Assembly (NCBI GenBank): GCA_004325065.1
Contig: PITI01000362.1
Location: 1-13,618, forward strand
DNA length: 13,618 nucleotides
Origin: Hamiltosporidium magnivora
Lineage: Eukaryota > Microsporidia > Dubosqiidae
Direction: 5' to 3'
This document shows, one piece after another, positions 1 to 7,101 of this stretch. The stretch's first letter is position 1. Each line of letters begins with the position of its first letter. Made by a program: the position numbers and the translations under genes. The notes under the pieces were generated by a model. The model was not told the origin of the DNA and did not search any database. It worked only from the letters and a program-made list of their open reading frames with translations.

Positions 1-1051
1 TGATTATCGTATGATCTTATAAATTAGAAGTTTTTATATTCATGTTTTTTGAGATTAAGATAGAGGTGGTAAACGATTGCTTTACTCTATATACTCTCAT
101 TCTTTAATCTTATATCGTAAATTTAAACTTTAAGCTTTTTTAAATGTAATTTTTCTTAATTGTATTCGTCTATAAATTCGATTAAAATATTTTAAAGAAT
201 ATATTTAAAATAAAAAAAATGTTAAATTTTCCAAATATAGAAAAAAAATGATAAAATACAAGTAATAATAAATAACTTATCAATAAATTTTGTGAAAATT
301 TATTCCTGTTTTTCTTTCTTATTGTGTTTTATATATGTAAATTGTAAAAGAATGGATATTTGAAATCAATAATTCACTTAAGCGACTATTTAACTTCCAA
401 ATAAGCATTTTGATTGGGTTTGAATTTATTATTATATTCTTTAACTGTAAAAATTCAGTGTGCGGCTTAATTAACTAATATTCAAACTGTACCTATTTAT
501 ATGTTAGCATTGCTTTATAATAAATTAGAAACTACTAGTTTCTATTTTCAGTGTAAGAATATCATTACTACAACCAGAATCAATTTAAAATATTTTAAAC
601 AAAACTTTAATATAATTACTGCTTATTATAGACTAAAAAATAATAAAAAAATGTTTTGATTTTCGCACTTTTCAGTTAAAAATAATTTAAAATTATTTCT
701 GTTAAAACGAGATTTTCCTCGAAATAAATAAACTTTTATTTTCTTTTTACCACTATACTTCTAAAGTATAACAATATTCACATGTGACGCATATGAGTGC
801 TATTTTCTAGTTATGCGATTCCTTAATCTTTATATTTTGATTAGTCGGGTTGTCGAATAGCGCAAAATTTATTTTAAGATAAATTAGCTCTATATCAACT
901 GGGAACACCGGCTTTTAAGTTTGTAAATCTGCTTTTAATAGGTATAAAATCCTTATAAAACTATTATCTAAGTGAAATTACAATTTATGATTAAATTTAT
1001 TCAGAAATTTCATCTAAATTTTAACAAATTAAAAATAAATATTAAAATACA
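1..1051. other. Gene-free AT-rich sequence
   Basis: All reading frames close within about 30 bases of the left edge on both strands, so no gene enters from outside. I see no open frame of useful length, no tRNA-like T-arm and no rRNA-like segment. One perfect 10-bp palindrome (TCACATGTGA, 778-787) is present but isolated. A slightly more complex patch lies at about 780-960 without an interpretable frame. Confidence 0.6.
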
Positions 1052-1200
1052 TACTTATTCCGTTCCTCTTTTACCTCTCGGTGTCGAGGATGATCAAATG
1101 AATGTTTTTTCATTTGTTTCTTTTAATATATTCTAACTCGAGATTATATGGAATTGGTCTATGGATACAGTGTGGTATACATCCCATAAAATGGCAGGAA
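1052..1200 (+). repeat. Dispersed repeat family, copy 1
   Basis: This segment opens with ACTTATTCCGTTCCTCTT and contains CCTCTCGGTGTCGAGGATGA, which is closely matched by the minus strand of 1826-2050 and the plus strand of 5095-5320. Similarity then continues through a T-rich block (TTTCATTTGTTTCTTTTAAT, shared with copy 2) and an ACTCG segment, and fades near 1200. It holds an 8-bp perfect stem (1095-1102 with 1109-1116), matched at the same place in the other copies. A short TTCAATGTG at about 1310 may be the remnant of the far end. No coding potential was seen. Whether it is a transposon end, a MITE or a structured RNA gene cannot be decided from three copies. Confidence 0.7.
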
Positions 1201-1825
1201 TATAATAGTAATTTAATAATAAAAATGTTATTTAAAAATCTAATCTTAAAGGTCCAATTTTAGTTTAAATGATTATCTCATTAAATAGTAAATACATGAA
1301 AAATAAGTATTCAATGTGATTAGATAGACGTTTGCTATACATTTTTCCTATATGTTTATCGATCATGGCAAAAATCTTAATTTAAACTTATTATAACTAG
1401 TTTTATAAAGAGGCTATGAATTTATAATTTAACTTTATATTCCATATCTAGTGATTGACTAATTACTGATCAATGCAGAGATGTAATATATTTAATTTAG
1501 ATAAGAAATTTAATTAGATACATTTTTAGAGGTAATAATAGCATTTTTATCCGGATTTTATAAAATCAATTATAAATTGTTTATAATCTCACTTTGATAA
1601 ACAGATGACTCATCTTTAACAGTCTTTTTTAAATTCTATAAAAAATGAGTTTTGAGATTGTAAATTATATAAGAAGATTTATACTTATGAATAAATATTT
1701 TAACAAATTATTACTATGATTATATCAAGAACAAAAAAAGAAATTAAATCTATGAATTTATTAATATATGAGTTTAAAGTGAAAATATTCTACTATAATA
1801 TATTAGTATATATGTTCATTTTCTT
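1201..1825. other. Gene-free sequence between inverted repeat copies
   Basis: AT-rich sequence with dense stops in all frames. It is flanked by outward-starting inverted copies of the dispersed repeat, so it could be the interior of a foldback-type element, but nothing recognisable is encoded in it. Confidence 0.5.
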
Positions 1826-2050
1826 ATAGGGTGGAGAGATGATAACCACATTAAAAACCATCTGTTTTGTAATGAGTGAGTAGAATTTATGTTAAATCAT
1901 TGTTTGTATTTTGTTAGGATATAAAACAGTGGATATATAAGCTAACACCCTATTTATCTGAGTAACAACATATTAAAAGAAACAAATGAAAAATTTCCAT
2001 TTTTTCATCCTCGACACTGAGAAGTAAAGAAGGAATGAAATATGTAAGTA
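1826..2050 (-). repeat. Dispersed repeat family, copy 2 (inverted)
   Basis: Read on the minus strand, this begins TACTTACATATTTCATTCC and passes through TCTCAGTGTCGAGGATGA, the hairpin segment, ACTCAGATAAATAGGGTGTT and ACTCACTCATTACAAAACAG. It ends in AATGTGGTTATCATCTCTCC followed by ACCCT. The order of blocks is the same as in the copy at 5095-5320, so the family unit is about 225-230 bp. The minus strand carries the core GGGTGTTA (plus coordinates 1943-1950), the same core found in the array after gene 1 and in the coding repeats of gene 2. Confidence 0.75.
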
Positions 2051-5000
2051 TTTTTTTTATAAAAATATTTATTTATAACTAAAGATGCATTAAAATCTAA
2101 ATTATTTGTTTATATATAAGACTTTTTTATATTTTCGACCAGTTTTTAATTATTCATATTTATTTACTAATTTACTTAACTATATCCATTTGTATCTTAT
2201 ATGAATTGTAAATTATTTTTAATTATATTTGAATCAAACATATCAAGTCTTGATTTATAATATTTCTACAAAGCCATTCAACTTATATTATTTTAATCTT
2301 CTATATTTAGATAAATTAAATTAAATATTAGCGAGGAATATAAATAGAAATTTATTTTTATTAGAAAAAAATTCTATCGTCTATTTTCATGAAAACTAGA
2401 AATATAAAATAAATCTTTAATTCATAGCTTATTACTTTTTTTATACATGAAAGACATCAATAATGTAAAATTCTCACATCTTTTGTTCAAAAGTAAGATA
2501 AAGTTTGTTAGTTTTATTTTTGTTTGAAATTATGTTTAACGCATCTAACTTTTTGTAGATATTATGGTATGTTCAGACTTTGTTTCTATCTTTGGTGCAT
2601 AGTGCCTTCTAGGGGGTAAAAGAAAACACCACTGTTACCTTTTGTAAAAAGTCTTGGTCAAAATACTTTTTTCCTTTGTCAGTTTTTATGAAAGTCAGGT
2701 ATTAATAACAGCTAAATTAAGAACACCAGAAACGCTCGATGTAACCACGGAGAGACTATGGTTTTTTGTTATATTCCTTTATCGTTTGATCAGCCATGGG
2801 TATACCAAATTGGGTTCTATTTTAAATTCAACTGTCCTAAGTAAACATATTTATTGTTTTTGGTGCTGATTTACGATTTGAATTAAATAAATGTTTTTTT
2901 TCTTTTATAGATTATAAGAGAACTATTATATGTGACTTAACAATTTATAAAAAAAATTATTCATTATCATCTTTTAAGGATTCACAAACTTGCGAATCAG
3001 GTTTCTATATTCATATAGCTTCAGTGAAATTGGTTTTTTTAGTGAAAATTGCGTAACTAGAAACTTATTGGGTAGAATCTAGATCTGGTTACACTTCTAT
3101 CGCACTCAGTACATGTTTTGTTGAGTTAAAGTCTCACACAACCAGAAAAATGTATCGGAAATAGACTTTTTTGTTCCTTACCTGAAATAGAAGGAATTTA
3201 ACGGTGTATTAGATTTTAATTTCCGAGGATAATTAATATTTGATTCAAAAAGATCAGGCATGTCAGGTAAAATTACGTAACTTAATTAATAAATAGTTGA
3301 AATAGCTATTTGTCTATAGCAATATTAGCACCTGTTTGTAACATTTTTAGTGCTTTAAATAAATGTATTTCCAATCATATCTATCTCTGCCTATTTACTA
3401 TAATATAACGACTGCTTCAAAAATTTTTTTAAACAATACGGATAATGTATGAATTTCAGTGAGAAAGTTTCTACTCCTGATACCTAAAAAAATAATAAGT
3501 GATACTTAAGATTTATTGCACAAAAAAGACACTTTCGAATTAATTTCTTAGTATACATTTCGTGAGATATAATTACACAAATGCATCTGATTTCTATCGA
3601 GATGAAAACAATTTGGTCCCACAAATCGCTTTATTTTCTCTGTTATGCATGTCTCTGTATGGTTTAAAAAATATATTCGATTATCGATAGAAAAAATGTG
3701 TTACTTTCTTGTCAAATTTGTCGTTTTATTCATCTTCCTAGCCCTCCATCTTCTTGAAAATGATATAAAGCCGTATTTTTCATAAGTCCAGTTAATACCT
3801 ACTAATTCAAAGATATTTATCCCATAAACAAACATTTAATTTCCTGTATCCCGTTTTCAGAACCTAAGAAAAATCTAAGTGTTTTGTTTACATATATTTG
3901 AGAAATCTTTCTCTTAATTTCATTAGCAATAGATCTAAACTCACCAAAAAAGAATTCTATTGCCTTGTGCGATCATATTATTTTCTGAAATTTTATATAG
4001 ATTCATTTCCAAATACTCTTTTATCATATTATTTTTATTATATAACTTTGGTCTTTATTGTTTTGGAATTCTATGCATTTTAAGAAAATTGAATAAAAAC
4101 TTCGAAAATCATTAAAAAATTTTAATTCCACATCCTGTCAAGCTATTTTTATACTAAAATACTCAACATAATCTAAAATTTTAATTCTAAATTTTTTATA
4201 ATAAACTTAAACCAATGTATTCGTGCTCAATATAACCAAATAAATACAATTATTGAATACATATCTTGATAATGACTTTCTGTATAATAGTCTTAAATTC
4301 TAATTATTTTGTTAAGTGTCATTTGATTATTTGTGGCAAACAAAGGCACGAATCAAGAATTAAGTAAAACGTAAAAAGCTTTGAATAAAAGAAAGAACAT
4401 GGGTTTGAGTGTATATTAATATACTATAATTCATAGACTTAAGTAATCAAAGTAAATAATTGAATATAATTCTAATGAAACATCCAATACCGTTCTAAAG
4501 ACCGTTAATGGTATGTTTAATGCCAATTAAACACTTTCTATTGGAAAATAAATTGTACAAAATATACTTTAAATGTATTAAAATTACATTAAATTTAACT
4601 GTAATTTTCTTTATAAGGTAAATTATTTTACTGAAGATATAATTTAAAACTAATTAATTATTTACTATAGAATAAAATAAGAAAATAATTAAATAAATAG
4701 TTAAATGACACGAGTTTTCTATTTTTAAAAAAATATTTAATTTAGATTTGAATAGAATAAATTCTTACAAGTTGTTATATATTTTGAAGCTTTTTATTAA
4801 ATTGTATGTTTTTATGTATACAAGCATTTTATTTTAATTAGGCAACATATTATTCATGTCTTTTCGTACGGTAAGATAAAGCTTTCGTAGAAGAAATAGT
4901 ATTTTTTCATTCTATTATATTTGCTTGGCCGGAATATAAAACAATCTAGATATTTTAAACCAAACTTTACTTTTAAGATCTATTATTTTTTCCAATGAAA

Positions 5001-5090
5001 TTTACAAGAAACTGATATTTATAATAAACTTTACAGTTTTCAATCAATTATATTTCTTTCACATAAAATAATCAACATTATATATATTGG
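2051..5090. other. Three-kilobase gene-free region
   Basis: The longest gene-free stretch of the window. Open frames of 61-71 codons exist at 2654-2869 and 3898-4083, but both would start at TTG, and neither has an ATG start that would make it a plausible eukaryotic gene. Base composition is uneven: 2560-2880 and parts of 2980-3250 and 3590-3780 are more complex and less AT-rich than the rest, which may mark decayed coding sequence. No tRNA, rRNA or complete transposable element was recognised. Confidence 0.5.
2560..2880 (+). other. Higher-GC island, possibly relic coding sequence
   Basis: By hand count, GC is about 35 percent over 2581-2820, against roughly 20 percent nearby. The frame beginning at 2648 is open for 73 codons without any ATG. 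It has a segment ISHGYTKLGSILNSTVLSKH (ending near 2851) that faintly resembles the region around the second catalytic Asp of retroelement integrase cores, but the expected Asp residues are absent. Another frame (from 2571) has an equally faint resemblance to an integrase zinc-binding region but contains several stops. The two readings overlap and cannot both be right, so this is only a candidate for decayed sequence. Confidence 0.2.
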
Positions 5091-5389
5091 TTACTTGCTT
5101 ACTTATTCCGTTTTTCTTCACCTCTCGGTGTATAAGATGAACAAGTGGAAGTTTTCCAATTGCCTCTTTATATCTTGTAACTCGGGATCATAGGGTATTA
5201 GCATATAACTCTGATTTGGCTTATATCCCTCTAAAATATCAACAATGATTTTTAAGTCCCTTTCACACACTCATTACCAACCAGATAATTTTCAATGTGG
5301 TTATCTTCTCTTCACCCTCTAGATATTTTCTAATTAAACCAGGACGTATTTGGTTAATTATATTTCACTTCAAATAAAATAATCACATT
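5047..5389 (+). repeat. Imperfect 33-bp direct repeats flanking repeat copy 3
   Basis: The segment at 5047-5080 and the segment at 5357-5389 share TATTTC, TAAAATAATCA and CATT in the same order with a few differences. They bracket the third copy of the dispersed repeat. They are too long and too diverged for an ordinary target-site duplication. A local duplication or recombination event is likelier. Confidence 0.45.
5095..5320 (+). repeat. Dispersed repeat family, copy 3
   Basis: Begins TTGCTTACTTATTCCG and continues with CACCTCTCGGTGTATAAGAT, a hairpin (5142-5150 with 5154-5162, eight of nine positions paired), GTAACTCGGGATCATAGGGT, ACACACTCATTACCAACCAG and TTCAATGTGGTTATCTTCTC, then TTCACCCTCT. 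Blocks and order match the minus strand of 1826-2050 over the full length, and 1052-1200 over its first 150 bases. At the place where copy 2 has GGGTGTTAGC this copy has GGGTATTAGC. It sits 230 bases upstream of gene 1. Confidence 0.75.
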
Positions 5390-5428
5390 CTAGATATTTT
5401 CTAATTAAAATAGTACGTATCTCGTTCT
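5318..5428 (+). repeat. 71-bp tandem duplication upstream of gene 1
   Basis: TCTAGATATTTTCTAATTAA occurs at 5318 and again at 5389, exactly 71 bases apart. Each is followed by a diverged GTACGTAT/GGACGTAT segment. The second unit is incomplete. The first unit overlaps the end of dispersed-repeat copy 3. It could hold upstream control sites of gene 1, but nothing shows that directly. Confidence 0.55.
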
Positions 5429-5518
5429 AAGACATATGATTTATTACAAAAGTCTAGTTTTATGACGAAAGATCATTTCTAAAACAAAAATGTTACAAAA
5501 TAAAGAAACAAAAAACAT

Positions 5519-5525
5519 TATAAAA
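5519..5525 (+). promoter_or_regulatory. TATA-like box of gene 1
   Basis: TATAAAA lies 33 bases before the ATG of gene 1, in an otherwise A/C-rich leader without any other T-A-T-A string. Genes 3 and 4 have the same kind of box at 29 bases. If transcription starts 25-30 bases downstream, the message would have almost no leader, as is known for many microsporidian mRNAs. Confidence 0.45.
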
Positions 5526-5551
5526 CACAAAAATACAAAAACAAAGAAAAT

Positions 5552-5875
5552 ATGAAAGTAGTTTTATTCTCCGCTATAACTTTTTTTCTAAAATACCAAA
5601 TAATTCTATCTAATCCAGATACAAAGAGCATCAAAACATTTTTAACCGAAAATATGCAAAATTCGACACCTCTAGGAGGACTGGGCAGTACAAAAAACTC
5701 TCTTAAAAATTCTTTTTTTAAAGAAGGTCATTTAACAACAGGGCTTGGTAGATTTCTTCTAAGTAATCAACTTAAAAATAACCCACAGCTTCGTAGTAGG
5801 ATTAATAAACTAAATATGGGACTTGGAAATTCAAGCGATTTGGTTTCTAAAAAGACAGCTAAGCCGTTGAAATAA
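5552..5875 (+). CDS. Small secreted basic protein, no known family
   Basis: A 107-residue protein that I do not recognise. Residues 1-20 form a signal peptide (MKVVLFSAITFFLKYQIILS), with cleavage likely after Ser20, so the mature product is about 87 residues and enters the secretory pathway. The mature part has no Cys, is rich in Asn, Lys, Ser and Leu, and carries three spaced Gly-Leu-Gly motifs at residues 43-45, 64-66 and 90-92, possibly worn repeats. It ends in a basic tail (KKTAKPLK). The ATG is the first after the TATA-like box at 5519, and the A-rich leader is typical of this window. An AATAAA signal overlaps the stop codon. Upstream lie a dispersed repeat and a 71-bp duplication; the GGGTGTTA array begins 79 bases after the stop. 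Possible roles are host-exposed effector or spore component; neither is shown. Confidence 0.75.
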   Translation: MKVVLFSAITFFLKYQIILSNPDTKSIKTFLTENMQNSTPLGGLGSTKNSLKNSFFKEGHLTTGLGRFLLSNQLKNNPQLRSRINKLNMGLGNSSDLVSKKTAKPLK

Positions 5876-5876
5876 A
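5871..5876 (+). terminator. Polyadenylation signal overlapping stop of gene 1
   Basis: AATAAA spans the TAA stop codon (5873-5875). Overlap of stop codon and poly(A) signal is a known habit of compact microsporidian genes. A T-rich tract follows at 5888-5945. Confidence 0.4.
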
Positions 5877-5953
5877 AGTAAAGATCGATTTTTCTACTTC
5901 AGGTTGTCTTTTTTTTATAAAATTCTAATAATTATTTTTTTTATTGATATAAA

Positions 5954-6335
5954 GGGTGTTAAATAAGAATATTTTCTATTGATATTATAAAGGGTGTTAA
6001 ATAATAAGACCTCCTATTTATCATTAAAAGGGTGTTAACTAAGTACATTCCCATTCTTGTTATAAAGGGTGTTAAATAAGTATACTTTTAAAGTATCATT
6101 AAAAGGGTGTTAACTAAGTACATTTTCTATTGATATTATAAAGGGTGTTAAATAATTATACTTTAAAGTATCATTAAAAGGGTGTTAACTAAGTACATTC
6201 TCATGTATGTTATAAAGGGTGTTAAATTGTAGATTAAGTATGAGTATTAATATAGGGTGTTATTGATCTAAGTTTTAGTTTTTTTTAAAGGGTGTTAAAT
6301 AAGTATATTTTCTATACATAATTAAAAGGGTGTTA
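5954..6335 (+). repeat. Non-coding array of 38-bp GGGTGTTA units
   Basis: Eleven exact GGGTGTTA cores start at 5954, 5992, 6030, 6067, 6105, 6143, 6180, 6217, 6255, 6290 and 6328, giving spacings of 35-38 bases. Units alternate between two types. One continues AAATAAGTATAC and ends CATTAAAA. The other continues ACTAAGTACATT and ends TTATAAA. The true period is therefore a dimer of about 75 bases. The core puts a stop codon (TGT TAA) in one frame, AAATAA closes another, and the spacing is not a multiple of three, so the array is not translated. It may lie in the 3' untranslated region of gene 1 or be a minisatellite. Confidence 0.9.
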
Positions 6336-6365
6336 TTCATAAAATCTTTAATCTAAATAACACCC
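6328..6365. repeat. Perfect hairpin at the strand switch of the array
   Basis: GGGTGTTATT at 6328-6337 is the exact reverse complement of AATAACACCC at 6356-6365, leaving an 18-base loop. To the left all cores lie on the plus strand. To the right all lie on the minus strand, so this is the symmetry point of the whole repeat block. Confidence 0.85.
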
Positions 6366-6600
6366 TCTTAGTCTTTACGTTACCACCATAAAATTATATT
6401 ATCCTTGTTAATTTTGAACCCTATATTAACACCCTTTTATTTATAATCTTTAGGATTAACTCTTACTTTAATACCTTACTAACACCCTTTAAAGACTCTT
6501 ATAACTTGACTTATAATAAAATTTATATTTGATATGTAACACCCCTTTAATATTTATCTCCAACTCACTGTTATTAACACATATTGAAATTACGAAAGAA
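6358..6600 (-). repeat. Inverted, irregular part of the core array
   Basis: The complement of the core, TAACACCC, occurs at 6358, 6427, 6480 and 6537 with uneven spacing (53-69 bases). The intervening sequence is more diverged than in the left array. The last unit, 6537-6600, is a shortened, diverged version of the 75-bp repeat that follows. Confidence 0.75.
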
Positions 6601-6975
6601 TAACACCCCTTTATATTCCTAGTAATAAATCTCTCTAATTCCCTGTTATTAGCACCTATTAAAAGTACTTTTAAATAAAACCCCTTTATATTCCTGGTAA
6701 TAAATCTCTCTAGCTCACTGTTATTAGCACCTATTAAAATTACTATTAAATAAAACCCCTTTATATTCCTAGTAATAAATCTCTCTAGCTCACTGTTATT
6801 AGCACCTATTAAAATTACTATTAAATAAAACCCCTTTATATTCCTAGTAATAAATCTCTCTAGCTCACTGTTATTAGCACCTATTAAAATTACTATTAAA
6901 TAAAACCCCTTTATATTCCTAGTAATAAATCTCTCTAATTCACTGTTACCAACACCAATTGAAATTACTCATAAG
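6601..6975 (-). repeat. Five 75-bp tandem repeats
   Basis: Units start at 6601, 6676, 6751, 6826 and 6901. The units at 6751 and 6826 are identical, that at 6676 differs at one base, and the outer two differ at several. Each begins TAAAACCCCTTTATATTCCT (TAACACCCC in the first) and carries a second, weaker core, TTAGCACC, inside. On the minus strand these are GGGGTTTTA and GGTGCTAA, both variants of the GGGTGTTAA core. The period equals the 75-base dimer period of the plus-strand array. Sharper identity in the middle units suggests recent amplification. The region lies immediately upstream of gene 2. Confidence 0.9.
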
Positions 6976-7101
6976 CATCACCATTACATATTCTTTTATA
7001 ATTCATTAATCATTCTATTTCATAAAACCTTTCTAAATCAAACCAATAAATGTTTCATTTGAAAGTAAAAATAAATAAAAAAAATTATTAAAAGTAGAAA
7101 T

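Noticed and set aside
1075..1130. Resemblance of the dispersed repeat to the 5' end of U2 snRNA (CTCGG, GATCAA)
   Set aside because: The branch-site pairing segment GTAGTA is absent in all three copies and the family has several diverged copies, so the similarity looks fortuitous.
2654..2869. 71-codon plus-strand open frame
   Set aside because: It would start at TTG and contains no ATG; eukaryotic start rules make it unlikely as an intact gene. Kept only as a possible relic.
2979..2998. Near-palindrome GATTCACAAACTTGCGAATC
   Set aside because: Single, short and imperfect; no related copy or neighbouring feature gives it meaning.
3898..4083. 61-codon plus-strand open frame
   Set aside because: It starts at TTG, is Phe/Tyr/Leu-rich as expected from random T-rich sequence, and has no supporting motif or composition change.
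5954..6980. GGGTGTTA array as CRISPR or telomere
   Set aside because: Units are short cores with diverging, non-unique spacers and alternate as dimers, unlike a CRISPR array. The core is internal, spaced by 38 bases and switches strand, unlike a telomere repeat tract.
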